Shown here: one piece after another, positions 1 through 8,872 of the stretch
Layout: each line of letters starts with the position of its first letter
Position numbering within the stretch: position 1 is the stretch's first letter
DNA from: Mucilaginibacter lappiensis
GTDB taxonomy: Bacteria > Bacteroidota > Bacteroidia > Sphingobacteriales > Sphingobacteriaceae
Length of the DNA stretch: 64,000 nucleotides
Assembly (NCBI RefSeq): GCF_900155965.1
Contig: NZ_FTMG01000014.1
Span: forward strand, 62,001-126,000
Direction: 5' to 3'
Translations under genes and position numbers: made by a program
The notes under the pieces: model-generated
Database searches by the model: none
What the model was told of the DNA's origin: nothing
Seen by the model: only the letters and a program-made list of their open reading frames with translations

Positions 1-47
1 ACCGAAAAACAGGAAAGCAGCAGTAACATTATTAAAATATTTTTCAT
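1..47 (-). CDS. Start of a lipoprotein gene, probably a T6SS envelope component (partial)
   Basis: Only the first 15 codons are in the window; the gene runs off the left edge. Translation from the ATG at 47 gives MKNILIMLLLLSCFS, a short lysine-containing start, a hydrophobic core and the lipobox LLSC, so the product should be a lipoprotein. It follows the PKD-domain gene on the same strand by 40 bases and is likely in the same operon. Bacteroidota T6SS-iii loci encode an envelope lipoprotein (TssQ), which is the natural candidate, but this is inference from position and the signal peptide alone; TssR or an unrelated lipoprotein is possible. Confidence 0.55.
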   Translation of the reverse strand, partial: MKNILIMLLLLSCFS

Positions 48-87
48 TTTGATAGGTGCATATATTAGGTTCATTGATAATGGTTTA

Positions 88-1047
88 TTATTTGGCCCGT
101 CTTGGAGCGCCATTCGAGGTAGATGAATGCTGTTTAACAGTAAGCATACTTGAACAGCTTGATTTGGCTCTCAAGGTTACCTGAGCTTCATCAATATTAA
201 TGCCCCCGCCAAAAGTGAGGCGCATACAATACGAGTAAAAGTCGGTTTGTTTACTATCCCCATTGGCTTCCAGGTTAACGGTTACTTTTTCATCACCGCA
301 GAAATATTTGTTAACGAGGTAATAGTAATTGGTATTAAAATCGGCTCCGTTGGCAATGGCTTGCAAGTGTGCCCGGATATCGTCAATCACTTTACGCTCG
401 CCTTCGCCGGGTGTTACAATGGCGTTAACTGTCGAATCCGGGTTTGTTATCAGCATACGATGATAAACAGGGTGTTTACTTTTATCGGTACTGAGCTTTA
501 TAAAGTAGGTTCCGGGGTTATGATAGGTATATAAAGCAGTAGATCCCTTAACGTCAACCCTGCCGGTTTCGCCAAATGACCATTCATATATCCTGGCATT
601 TCCCTGTGCTTCCAGCCTGATCTGTTCATTAACAATACCCTGCGTAGGCCCGTTAATAACCATTAGGGTATCAACAGATTGCACAATGGTATCTTTAACA
701 TTTACCGGAAACTGCTGCTTTAAAGTACCGTCAATAGTAATTCGTACAATGTAATCGCCGGGGCGTTTAAATTTATAACTCCCGTTTTGAAGGTTTGATT
801 TATCGCCGTTGCCAAACTCCCATACCCAGCTTTTAGCATTCGCTGTATTGTCTGAGTATACCAGGTTTTCGTTTAAAAATATCTCGTCTTTTAACAGCCG
901 GGCATTAACTGTTCTTTTATCAAATAATGAGCTTTTAAATAAAAAGATCAATGCGGCAATAATGAGTATACCAACTATAATATATAGGAAGGCATAGGTT
1001 TGCCTGTTGGTATCCACGGCTCGGCCGCTGTTGTAATCGTCTTTCAT
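88..1047 (-). CDS. PKD-domain inner-membrane protein of the T6SS-iii envelope complex (TssP-like candidate)
   Basis: A 319-residue protein with a short cytoplasmic N-terminus, one membrane helix at about residues 19-41 and a large periplasmic part. Two PKD-like beta-sandwich repeats are visible: WEFGNGD near residue 75 with GDYIVRITIDG after it, and WSFGETGR near residue 156 with GTYFIKLSTD. The last 110 residues are a separate region with three cysteines. It lies downstream of the two TssO-like genes on the same strand and upstream of a lipoprotein gene. Bacteroidota T6SS-iii systems have extra envelope proteins named TssN, O, P, Q and R; a single-helix PKD protein in this place fits a role linking inner membrane to cell wall. 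I am sure of the topology and PKD fold, less sure that this is the one called TssP. Confidence 0.7.
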   Translation of the reverse strand: MKDDYNSGRAVDTNRQTYAFLYIIVGILIIAALIFLFKSSLFDKRTVNARLLKDEIFLNENLVYSDNTANAKSWVWEFGNGDKSNLQNGSYKFKRPGDYIVRITIDGTLKQQFPVNVKDTIVQSVDTLMVINGPTQGIVNEQIRLEAQGNARIYEWSFGETGRVDVKGSTALYTYHNPGTYFIKLSTDKSKHPVYHRMLITNPDSTVNAIVTPGEGERKVIDDIRAHLQAIANGADFNTNYYYLVNKYFCGDEKVTVNLEANGDSKQTDFYSYCMRLTFGGGINIDEAQVTLRAKSSCSSMLTVKQHSSTSNGAPRRAK

Positions 1048-1091
1048 TGGTTTAAAGGTTTGTGTTTTTATAGTGATGTGATGTTTTGCGT

Positions 1092-1580
1092 TTATCTGCT
1101 GGATCCAAGGCTTTGCTGCAATTGCCGGGTTGATAGTTTACAATCGTCAAGCAGTTTACTAAGCCGGTTGATGTCGCCGTAATTGCCGGTGAGTTCGCGT
1201 TTATCATAAAACAGGTTCTCAAACAATTTTGAAGCATGAATAAAACATTTATACCGGCTATCATACGGGCGGCGGTTATAATACGAACGTATGGCACCTA
1301 TGGAGTTTCTGATATCGTTTTCCAAAAAAAGTGCCTGTACATTGGGGTTAAACTTTACAATATGCGTATAGGTAGTATCAACCGTAGGTATAGCTTGTGT
1401 AACCAGGGTTTCAAACTCATCCTCTTCGGCTATCCGTTTGGAAAACTCATCTTTTGATATAGTTGCACCATCGTCATAGTTATAAAATATGGCCGTACAC
1501 AATATGGATGATGTTATCAGAAACATTCCTAAAAACAAAAGGAACTTTTCTCTCCGCTCTTTTAAATTGAACTTTAGCAT
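1092..1580 (-). CDS. Small single-helix membrane protein of the T6SS-iii cluster (TssO-like)
   Basis: A 162-residue protein beginning MLKFNLKERREKF, then one membrane helix (about residues 14-33) and a periplasmic helical region of about 125 residues. The basic KERREKF stretch before a membrane helix is what I associate with TssO-type proteins. The gene ends 44 bases before the PKD gene and starts 5 bases after the stop of the 173-residue TssO-like gene, so the genes form a tight operon. It has the same length class and topology as its upstream neighbour, which suggests paralogy or partnership, though the sequences are too divergent for me to align by eye. It may instead be another T6SS-iii-specific subunit. 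Confidence 0.6.
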   Translation of the reverse strand: MLKFNLKERREKFLLFLGMFLITSSILCTAIFYNYDDGATISKDEFSKRIAEEDEFETLVTQAIPTVDTTYTHIVKFNPNVQALFLENDIRNSIGAIRSYYNRRPYDSRYKCFIHASKLFENLFYDKRELTGNYGDINRLSKLLDDCKLSTRQLQQSLGSSR

Positions 1581-1585
1581 ATAAT

Positions 1586-2107
1586 TTAATAATGTGAAAA
1601 CCGGCCACTAAGCTTGCTGACAGCCGATTTATTTATTTTATTACACGACTCCAATTGCGAACGAAGACTTTCTATCTGGAAACGGGTGGTAAATAACGAA
1701 TCTTTAATACTGGCTATAGTGGCAATATGATTGCTTAATTTTTTATACAGATCGAAACTTTTAAGCGGATAAGGGTTGTTCTGGAGCTTATCAAGAATAT
1801 GTTGATTACTCTCCTGAATATCATTAAGCAGGATATTTTGATTGTTTAGTTCCTCTGAATTCATTTTTGAATATTGCGACAACTGTTGCATGCGCATCAG
1901 AATCAGCTCGAAATTATTGTTGATATCATTACGGATAGCTACTAACTGGTCGGTTTGCTTCACTTTGGCATTAAGCAATACCATTTCGCGGCTCGAGGTG
2001 AAGAAAAAGAAATAAACGGTTACAACGGCAAATGCTAATAGCCCGGTCAGGTAAATTATAAAAATCCTGTAGGCACGATTTAGGTCGGTTATATTGACGG
2101 GCTTCAT
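1586..2107 (-). CDS. tssO: Type VI secretion system membrane protein TssO
   Basis: A 173-residue protein: MKPVNITDLNRAYRIF, one membrane helix at about residues 14-36, then a long periplasmic helical, probably coiled-coil, segment with FDLYKKL and IASIKDSLF motifs and SCNKINKSA near the end. The pattern of MKP(V/L)N start, one helix and coiled coil matches the TssO family of Bacteroidota T6SS-iii as I remember it. TssO is an inner-membrane part of the trans-envelope complex that anchors the baseplate. It is the first gene of the leftward operon and is divergent from tssE. The TssO name is moderately sure; that it belongs to the T6SS is very likely from context. Confidence 0.65.
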   Translation of the reverse strand: MKPVNITDLNRAYRIFIIYLTGLLAFAVVTVYFFFFTSSREMVLLNAKVKQTDQLVAIRNDINNNFELILMRMQQLSQYSKMNSEELNNQNILLNDIQESNQHILDKLQNNPYPLKSFDLYKKLSNHIATIASIKDSLFTTRFQIESLRSQLESCNKINKSAVSKLSGRFSHY

Positions 2108-2306
2108 TAAATATATGTAATATTATTGTTAAGAGGCTATAATAATTTTTAATTATTCTGATTAGTTATCACTATAAACCATTCAGGATAAAGGGCGTAA
2201 TAAAAATATTCTTAACCTTTAAAACATTTCTACAACTATTTTGCAAAAGAAATGTTTATGAAAAAGTGATTTTTTTTATTACTTAGTTATAAATAAAATA
2301 TTTAAT
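2108..2306. promoter_or_regulatory. Divergent control region between tssO and tssE
   Basis: A 199-base, strongly AT-rich region between two T6SS transcription units that face away from each other. It must hold promoters for both operons. I see no perfect TAnnTTTG element; CTATTTTGC near 2236 is a near match on the plus strand. No clear operator palindrome stands out. Confidence 0.45.
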
Positions 2307-2741
2307 ATGCCAAACCCTCTATATTTCAAGCCATTAAGATTCGAAAGCATTGGTTTGGGTCGAGACATGCAAACCCAGGATCTGGGGGGCTCTATTTCAC
2401 AATATATAGAGTTGATCATTTTTACCAGGTATGGCGAACATCGCTATAACCCCGAGTTTGGATGCGAGATATGGGATATGGATTTTGAGTTGATACAAAG
2501 TGAAACTATTTGGGAAGAGAAACTACGGCAATCACTCCTCCGATCCATCAAAAAATTTGAAAAAAGGATATACGACATTGATATTGATGTACACATTAGC
2601 GAGATCAATAAATTTTATCCGTTAAGAAATGTAAGTGAAATAAAGAAACGGGTAGAGATTGTTATAAAAGGGAAGCTTAATAAAACCGGCGAGCATTATA
2701 CTTTCACCACATCATTATTTTTGAGTCCTTTATCTGCATAA
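2307..2741 (+). CDS. tssE: T6SS baseplate protein TssE (GPW/gp25 family)
   Basis: A 144-residue protein covering the gp25-like lysozyme-fold domain of T4 phage baseplates along most of its length. Family marks are the GGSISQYIELIIFTRYGEHRYNPEFG region, with the arginine and the N-P-E-F-G turn where family members have R..NP.FG, and a C-terminal beta strand region (RVEIVIKGKLN). TssE sits in the baseplate wedge and nucleates sheath assembly in the cytoplasm. The gene is 10 bases upstream of tssF, so the two are co-transcribed. Length is normal for the family. Confidence 0.9.
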   Translation: MPNPLYFKPLRFESIGLGRDMQTQDLGGSISQYIELIIFTRYGEHRYNPEFGCEIWDMDFELIQSETIWEEKLRQSLLRSIKKFEKRIYDIDIDVHISEINKFYPLRNVSEIKKRVEIVIKGKLNKTGEHYTFTTSLFLSPLSA

Positions 2742-2751
2742 AAACCTAAAC

Positions 2752-4605
2752 ATGAACAAATTATTTTTCACATCAAAAGAAGAGATAAAGGGCAGGATGC
2801 TCCGGAATGCGATGGATTTCTGGAACACCACCAATATTAATGACATTGACCCGCTGGTTAAATTATTGATCGACGCACTCAGTACTGAGCTATTCAACCT
2901 TTCCAATGATGTTAAAAATCTGGAGAACCGGGTATTAAATAAAATCTCCAGGATACTTGCTTCAGATTACCTCACCGCTCCGCTCCCTGCCCATGCCCTG
3001 CTTAAGGGTATACCGGTTGAAAACACGGAAACTTTGAGCATCAAAAATCATTTCATTTATCGAAAAACAGTTTCGCCCGATGCAGGTAAAACAGCATTGG
3101 ATCCTTTAGATATTTTTTTTACACCTATCGGCGAAAACAAAGTTTTTAAAGCCGAAATTAAGTACACGTTTAGTGGCAGGCAGCTTTGGGAGCACACGCC
3201 GGATATGCAAAAAACGCCGGTTGCCAGTTCATTACCACAATCTTTTACCGAAAATAACACCTTATGGGTAGGAATTGAAACCGACCCGAAACTTAATACA
3301 CTCCAAAACGCCGGTGTATATTTTGAATGGCCCGGCTATACTACCAATAACGATTTTTATAACCTGTTGCCTGTTACCCGTTTGTACACCGACGAGCAAG
3401 AGCTGCATACAACAAGTGGATTAATATATGAAGAGGAAGAAGCAATTGAGAGCAAACCGGTATTTTATGATCAAAACATTATTAACCTAATTACCCGGGA
3501 TGTAAAATCATACTACCAGACCCGTTTTATATCGCTTACAGACGATAGCTTAAATGATCTTGAACCGCTTAAGAAAAGCTATCCTCTATCATTTGAAAGA
3601 TGGTTTGAGCCAACGGATCTGAAACGGCTTAAACCTTGTGTATGGATAAAAATGGTTTTCCCGGCAGTGATAAGGCCCGATGTGATCAGCGAATTACAGC
3701 TGCACCTGAACTGTTTCCCGGTTATGAGCCGTAAACTGCATGAGCAGAAATTCAGGGTAAAAGAGATGAATAACATTATCCCTATTAAGCCTTCGGCTTA
3801 TGATCATTTTTTATCGGTTCAAGACCTGCATGACGATCTGGATATCCATTATAATGAAATCCCTTATAGCCAGGCTGATCAAAATTTTGAAGGAAGTTAT
3901 TCTGTCAGGAACGGTGGAGCCGAACGTTTTGACTCCCGGAATGCACAACAGATCATAGAGTACCTTTTTGAATTGCTCAGGGACGAAAAGGCTGCTTTCG
4001 CCGCCTATGGCAACGACTTTTTAAACTCAACATTAAAAACGCTTGAGCAAAACATTTCGCTTATTGAAAAAAAATCAAACCAGGCTAAAGACAATCACGA
4101 ACTCATCAATTATCTTATTTTAAAACCAGCCAATAAGGCTGGTATGTTATACCTTCAATTTTGGACCACTCTTGCAGACACCGCCAATAATATCAGAAAA
4201 GGCTCCAGGTTACAGCAGTTTGAAACAACAAAGCTAAAAGCAGATAATTTACGTTTGATGACTACCTCTATCGGAGGCAGAAATAGCCTTGGGGCCACCG
4301 AACGTATACAAGCTTATAAATATGGACTTACTACTAAGGACAGAATTGTTACCCAGGCCGATCTGACTAGTTTTTGTCAATATGAACTGGGTACCAAATT
4401 AAAAAGTATCCGTATCAGTAAGGGCGTAAGCATTTCCCCCAATCCAAAAGAAGGCTTTAAAAAAACAACAGACATATACTTAAAACCTCACGAAGAAAGT
4501 AAGCTATCGACAAACGAATGGGACACGTTACTAAGTCTGCTACAGTCAAAGCTGGAATCGCGGAGCATCATCAATTATAATTATCGTCTTTTTATTGAAA
4601 ATTAA
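2752..4605 (+). CDS. tssF: T6SS baseplate wedge protein TssF
   Basis: A 617-residue soluble protein directly after tssE. It starts MNKLFFTSKEEIKGRMLRNA with an N-terminal helical region (DPLVKLLIDALSTEL) followed by LPAHALLKGIP, where TssF proteins have an LP.haVahA-like stretch, then a long beta-rich middle and a C-terminal domain with TKDRIVTQADLTSFC, reminiscent of phage gpJ/gp6-type baseplate wedges. TssF pairs with TssG around TssK in the wedge. Its stop codon lies 6 bases from the stop of the convergent tssG gene. Identification rests on family-like motifs plus position; Bacteroidota TssF is distant from the proteobacterial form. Confidence 0.8.
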   Translation: MNKLFFTSKEEIKGRMLRNAMDFWNTTNINDIDPLVKLLIDALSTELFNLSNDVKNLENRVLNKISRILASDYLTAPLPAHALLKGIPVENTETLSIKNHFIYRKTVSPDAGKTALDPLDIFFTPIGENKVFKAEIKYTFSGRQLWEHTPDMQKTPVASSLPQSFTENNTLWVGIETDPKLNTLQNAGVYFEWPGYTTNNDFYNLLPVTRLYTDEQELHTTSGLIYEEEEAIESKPVFYDQNIINLITRDVKSYYQTRFISLTDDSLNDLEPLKKSYPLSFERWFEPTDLKRLKPCVWIKMVFPAVIRPDVISELQLHLNCFPVMSRKLHEQKFRVKEMNNIIPIKPSAYDHFLSVQDLHDDLDIHYNEIPYSQADQNFEGSYSVRNGGAERFDSRNAQQIIEYLFELLRDEKAAFAAYGNDFLNSTLKTLEQNISLIEKKSNQAKDNHELINYLILKPANKAGMLYLQFWTTLADTANNIRKGSRLQQFETTKLKADNLRLMTTSIGGRNSLGATERIQAYKYGLTTKDRIVTQADLTSFCQYELGTKLKSIRISKGVSISPNPKEGFKKTTDIYLKPHEESKLSTNEWDTLLSLLQSKLESRSIINYNYRLFIEN

Positions 4606-4611
4606 AACCAT

Positions 4612-5547
4612 TTAATCACCCAGATACGTGGTATAACCCAGCCTGGCATTATCCTGCTGCGCTCCGATTATTATTTTTTTCGAAGCAGCCGTGGACAGCA
4701 AATTAACCTTTACCCCAGTCTGCATTGGTATAAAGTATGATAATAACACATCAATACAAATGGCAGATCGCTCGCCGGGTAAAAAGTCAATCATTTTTGA
4801 AGCGCTTAAAGGCCCAACAGCAACGTGCAATTCTTCTTCAGGCTCAATTAACTGCCCTGCTATAAAATCTATTCCCAGAGCAGCTTTGCTCAATGAGGTT
4901 TGCATACCTGTCAAATCTTTTTTCCCTGACCTGGTAACCAGTTTATAGCTGAGTGATATGGGCGTTTTGAACAGCATAGTTAGTATTTTGCCTATAAAAA
5001 CAAGATTATTGCGCTGCTCATGTATAACGGGTAAAACATGTATTAAAATAAGCATTTGCTTATTGGTAAAACAGCTAAACTCTTTCCATTCCTTTAAAAA
5101 TATGTTAATCAGATCGTCGTACTCATTTTTCTTGTCAAGACGATTCTCATAAAGCTCGAGGATCATTTTCAGGTGATTAACCTCTGCTTCAAATGGTGCA
5201 AAAAACCGACGCGTCTGTTTCTCCTCATCTCTCCTGTCCACAATATCCTTAACCATCTCTTCTTCGGTAATCATTAAACTAGAAGCAGGAGGCTTATGGA
5301 AGAGGCCTTCAGGCAACATATCATACAAGCCATCGCGGTTTACCTGAACCTGAAGTATCTTTTTGTTGGTAATATCGGTTTGGCTTACAGTAATACCCGC
5401 AATTTCTTTTGCAAATGCACGCTGTTGAGGGCCAACCGGTAATATCACAATACCATCAGCGTCAACCAATTCATTCTCAACAATTTCCGCAGCAATAACC
5501 GTTGCTTTAAAATCTGTATCGATAAGATTAGGGTTTTTGATCTTCAT
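4612..5547 (-). CDS. tssG: T6SS baseplate wedge protein TssG
   Basis: A 311-residue soluble protein. YDMLPEGLFHKP near residue 75 and FFAPFEAEV near residue 117 are motifs I associate with Bacteroidota TssG, and the C-terminus LGYTTYLGD matches the typical TssG end (LGw.tWLg). TssG forms the TssF2G wedge that binds TssK. The gene is unusual in orientation: it is on the minus strand, convergent with tssF and divergent from tssN, so the baseplate partners are made from different transcripts. Assignment is good but not certain, because TssG is poorly conserved. Confidence 0.72.
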   Translation of the reverse strand: MKIKNPNLIDTDFKATVIAAEIVENELVDADGIVILPVGPQQRAFAKEIAGITVSQTDITNKKILQVQVNRDGLYDMLPEGLFHKPPASSLMITEEEMVKDIVDRRDEEKQTRRFFAPFEAEVNHLKMILELYENRLDKKNEYDDLINIFLKEWKEFSCFTNKQMLILIHVLPVIHEQRNNLVFIGKILTMLFKTPISLSYKLVTRSGKKDLTGMQTSLSKAALGIDFIAGQLIEPEEELHVAVGPLSASKMIDFLPGERSAICIDVLLSYFIPMQTGVKVNLLSTAASKKIIIGAQQDNARLGYTTYLGD

Positions 5548-5665
5548 TTTTCAATATTTTTACTAATAATATTTAAAACAATAACCACAATTATTGGTAA
5601 TTGATTAGACTTATGTCAAATTTATTTTTTTGATCCCGTTATAGACCTGAACATACAATTATATC
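5548..5665. promoter_or_regulatory. Divergent control region between tssG and tssN
   Basis: A 118-base AT-rich gap separating tssG (leftward) from tssN (rightward). It must hold the start signals for both. GTTATAGACCTGAAC just before the tssN start is a possible promoter part; no exact TAnnTTTG element was found. Confidence 0.35.
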
Positions 5666-6559
5666 ATGGACGTTAAATCATTTTTTATACGTTATCTTAT
5701 CTTCCCTCTCATCTTCGTGATTGCTGCGGCAATTATGACCATAATTAACAAAAAGAATAAACTCCTAAGCAATAAACGCCTCATAGTTATTATTCTGTTA
5801 ACCGCTGTTATTTTAGGAATTCCTGGCTTATTGGGTTTTCTTGACCTGCAGTTTATGCCTTGGGGCTACTTGTTTTGCCAGCTTATTTACTTAGCCCTAG
5901 GCTCTGTTTACGTATGGCTGGCAGGTAAATATCAGGAGAATGAGCTACTCAACAAAAAGGGATTCTTTATTTTTTGCACGCTGATATCCTGCCTGTTGGG
6001 TGTATATCTTTTTAAACTGGGGTTTGATTGGCTAAATAACCTGCGGTATGGTTTGTGGGCTGCCACCAGTATATTCATATTTTTATTACCCCCCATTTTC
6101 TGGTGGGCATATATTGCTTTTATGAGTATCCCTCTGGAAATATACAAAGTATGGCAGTACCCCCGTACTCCCGAGGATATCAGTATGGAGCACCTCAATT
6201 TTGATAAACTGATGGTGCTGGAGCTTGATCTGTATAAAAATACCGATGATCCCGAGCCCTTGAAGGTTAAGGCCAAAGCGCCACCAAATATGAATTTTGG
6301 TCAATGGTTCCAGAAGTTTATAGATGATTATAATTTAAAATTTCCCAATGCACCGGTACAGTACAAAGTCAATAAAACCGACAGCTATAGATGGATATTT
6401 TATGTTAAACCATCTTTTTGGAAACGGAGGCAATTTATTGATCCCGACCTGAACATTGTAGAGAATAAGATCACGGAAGCAAACACAATATATGCCAAAC
6501 GTGTTTCTGAGATTATAAGCGAGCCCGAACGCACCGGCGATCAGGCAGTTTACCTATAA
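5666..6559 (+). CDS. tssN: T6SS-iii inner-membrane protein TssN
   Basis: A 297-residue protein with five or so membrane helices in its first 155 residues (about 8-26, 37-58, 65-85, 99-117, 130-153) followed by a soluble C-terminal domain of about 140 residues. The C-terminal part contains MEHLNFDKLMVLELDLYK and FGQWFQKFIDDYN, typical of TssN. TssN is specific to the Bacteroidota T6SS and is thought to be the inner-membrane base of the trans-envelope complex, replacing TssL/TssM. It is 33 bases upstream of tssK, an arrangement that couples the membrane base and the baseplate adaptor. Confidence 0.82.
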   Translation: MDVKSFFIRYLIFPLIFVIAAAIMTIINKKNKLLSNKRLIVIILLTAVILGIPGLLGFLDLQFMPWGYLFCQLIYLALGSVYVWLAGKYQENELLNKKGFFIFCTLISCLLGVYLFKLGFDWLNNLRYGLWAATSIFIFLLPPIFWWAYIAFMSIPLEIYKVWQYPRTPEDISMEHLNFDKLMVLELDLYKNTDDPEPLKVKAKAPPNMNFGQWFQKFIDDYNLKFPNAPVQYKVNKTDSYRWIFYVKPSFWKRRQFIDPDLNIVENKITEANTIYAKRVSEIISEPERTGDQAVYL

Positions 6560-6592
6560 TATTATAAAAACAACTACCTATTAAAACATGAT

Positions 6593-7732
6593 ATGCTTAG
6601 TCCGTTAAAAAACAAGCCCGTAAACTGGATAGATGGAATGAAAATTTCCAGCGATCATTTTATCAGCACAGATAATTTTGTACATGATATTGTCAGGGAT
6701 TCTAATTCCCTGCCACTCAATAACCACAACTTTGGTTTATTACCTCCTGTTGTTAACGAGTCTGTCGCACTGGATATACAGATCACAGAAAGGGCTTCAA
6801 ATCAGGTACAGATTAAAATAAACCATTGTAATGCTGTAACAGCTGATGGTCATCGCATTGATATATCGCGAACCGGCCCTGAATTACTGTTTACCCATTA
6901 CTTTGGCCAGGATAACACCACAGAAAACTCAGAAACCTATTACGTACTGCTTACTGTTAATCCGTTTGAACGCGTGGCGAGCGGCAATCCCGACCCTGAA
7001 GAGATTCCTTTAAGATATCCCGAAGTTGATAAGCAGTATAATATCACCATTATACCCGCATCGCAAATAAACGTTCGAAGTTCACATTTTTTGGAGGTGG
7101 GTAAATTCATTAAAAATGGTAATAATCTGCAAACAGATATCAGTTTTATACCTCCGTGCACATCTGTATTAAGTCATCCGGAACTGGTTAAATATTATGA
7201 AAGCTTCAGTAATCAGCTGAATAATCTGCAACTGCTATCGTTCCGTATTCTGGATAAAATAACTTCTAAGGAATCTGTTTCGACCATTGGCAAAAACGTA
7301 AAAATATTGTGCGAAAAGATGCTGGAGTATATTGCCCGTATCTATTTTTCTTATCGTAACATAGTTTACCAACAACCGCCGGTATATCTGGTATCCTGTT
7401 TTTCGGAAATGGCGCATATATTTTTCAGCACCGTAAAAAGCATACCCGGCGCCGAGCGTGAAGAGCTGCTTAAATATTTTTATGAATGGAAGGACGTTAC
7501 TCCCGGCAACTTTGAGGAGCTGCTTGCACGCCTCATAGAGGTTGTTTATAATCATCATGACATTAGCGCATCTATGATAACCGTTGATGAGTTTCTGCGT
7601 GTAATAGTAGCTTTGTGGAATAAACTGAGCTCGCTGGAATATATTGGTCAGCGTAAAGAGAACATAGTGGTTGCTGAACAACAAGTGATACAAACCGTAC
7701 AATCCAAACGCACCTGGACACTGCTTGATTAA
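6593..7732 (+). CDS. tssK: T6SS baseplate adaptor TssK
   Basis: A 379-residue soluble protein opening with KPVNWIDGMKISSDHF, the hallmark TssK start (W.eGm.i...HF), followed by the shell domain and a helical C-terminal domain. TssK trimers connect the wedge complex to the membrane complex and share ancestry with phage receptor-binding proteins. The first Met is two codons before MLSPLKN at 6590 in another frame, so ATG at 6593 is the best start. It ends this rightward unit and is followed by a terminator-like hairpin. Confidence 0.85.
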   Translation: MLSPLKNKPVNWIDGMKISSDHFISTDNFVHDIVRDSNSLPLNNHNFGLLPPVVNESVALDIQITERASNQVQIKINHCNAVTADGHRIDISRTGPELLFTHYFGQDNTTENSETYYVLLTVNPFERVASGNPDPEEIPLRYPEVDKQYNITIIPASQINVRSSHFLEVGKFIKNGNNLQTDISFIPPCTSVLSHPELVKYYESFSNQLNNLQLLSFRILDKITSKESVSTIGKNVKILCEKMLEYIARIYFSYRNIVYQQPPVYLVSCFSEMAHIFFSTVKSIPGAEREELLKYFYEWKDVTPGNFEELLARLIEVVYNHHDISASMITVDEFLRVIVALWNKLSSLEYIGQRKENIVVAEQQVIQTVQSKRTWTLLD

Positions 7733-7757
7733 GCAGTTAAAATGATTAACTCATATC

Positions 7758-7792
7758 AAACGGCCCCCTTAACAAGCGGGTCGTTTTGTTAT
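7758..7792 (+). terminator. Terminator-like hairpin after tssK
   Basis: The stem AAACGGCCC pairs with GGGTCGTTT (one G-T wobble) around a loop of 11 bases and is followed by TGTTATAAAAG. It lies 26 bases after the tssK stop. The T tract is short, so efficiency is uncertain. Confidence 0.55.
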
Positions 7793-7993
7793 AAAAGTGG
7801 GTTTACATGGTTTACACAATTCATGGTTAACATTGGTATATTTAATTGACAATCAGACAATTGCATAAGTTTATCGCAAAATAATGTAAACCCATTATTT
7901 TGTCAAGTTTAGGCCCCTCCATGTCATTTCGGCGAACAGCAACGGACAATGTGGAGGTGTGAGTAGAGACTCTCTCTTTGTTGATATAATACA

Positions 7994-8872
7994 TTATTTG
8001 CCTTTTACTTTCTTTGAAAACTGATCCTGCAGATAGTTGATTTGCGAGTCGTATCCCTTCTCATCTATAAAAGCATCGGGGTTATAACCAGCTCCGGGTT
8101 TGTGCTTGCGTTGAAGCTCAAACTGACTAGCATGTGATGCTAACCAAATATCAAATGATAGTTTTTTCATTGCATTCAATGTATAGGCATAGTCGTGCGT
8201 AATATTAGGATAGGCAGGTATATCAGAGAAACTTTTATCTGTAACAATGGTTGGCATATTAGCTATCAATACCCGGTATGATCGCTTTTGATCTTTTACA
8301 TCAAATAAAAAGCTGCAGGAACCTTTAGTATGCCCCGGGTGATGAAGCATAACTAAGCGCATGTTCCCTAACTTTATAGTATCGCCATTATTTAATACCC
8401 GGTCAACCTTTACCGGGGCATAGGTGCTTACATCGCCACTTAATGAATAATCAGAGCGGCCTCCATCAGTTACCACTCCCACATCGCCCGCGTCTACCAT
8501 CATTTTAGCACCAGTCATTTTTTTTATAGCTGCCATGGCGCCCATATGATCAAAATGTGCCTGGGTAGTTAAAAGTATCTTGATATCCTTAAACTTAAAC
8601 CCCAATGCTTCCATATTGGATTTTATAACAGGTGCCGAATCTTCAAGACCTGTATTGATGAGTATATTGCCCTGAGGAGTGGTAATAAGGTAGCAAGCCA
8701 AATCATAAGTACCCACGTAATAAAGATTACCTGCTATTTGAAACGGCGGATAAGGCTTGGACCAATTGGGATCGGTGCTTGCCGGCTGAACTACTTTTTG
8801 AGCAAATACTCCTAAGCTCAAACATATAAAACTGATTAATAGCGGGATCCTTTTAAGTTGTTGTACAAGCAT
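7994..8872 (-). CDS. GOB-like subclass B3 metallo-beta-lactamase
   Basis: A 292-residue protein with a signal peptide (cleavage after VFAQ near residue 25) and an MBL-fold domain. Zinc-site residues are visible: Q104, H106, D108 and H109 in TTQAHFDHMG, H181 in HHPGHTKGSCSF, and H247 in ASHASQF. Gln in place of the usual first His is the mark of the GOB family of class B3 enzymes, and the stretches RVLIANMP, YPNI..DYAYT and LASHASQF closely resemble GOB as I recall it. The product should be a periplasmic zinc hydrolase able to open beta-lactam rings. It is divergent from a Crp/Fnr-type regulator. No mobile element adjoins it, so it looks resident. Confidence 0.88.
   Translation of the reverse strand: MLVQQLKRIPLLISFICLSLGVFAQKVVQPASTDPNWSKPYPPFQIAGNLYYVGTYDLACYLITTPQGNILINTGLEDSAPVIKSNMEALGFKFKDIKILLTTQAHFDHMGAMAAIKKMTGAKMMVDAGDVGVVTDGGRSDYSLSGDVSTYAPVKVDRVLNNGDTIKLGNMRLVMLHHPGHTKGSCSFLFDVKDQKRSYRVLIANMPTIVTDKSFSDIPAYPNITHDYAYTLNAMKKLSFDIWLASHASQFELQRKHKPGAGYNPDAFIDEKGYDSQINYLQDQFSKKVKGK

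Noticed and set aside
7900-7990. Full copy of the TGTCATTTCG inverted repeat after tssK
   Set aside because: Only one arm (TGTCATTTCGGCGAAC) is clear; the other side has decayed too far to call a complete element.
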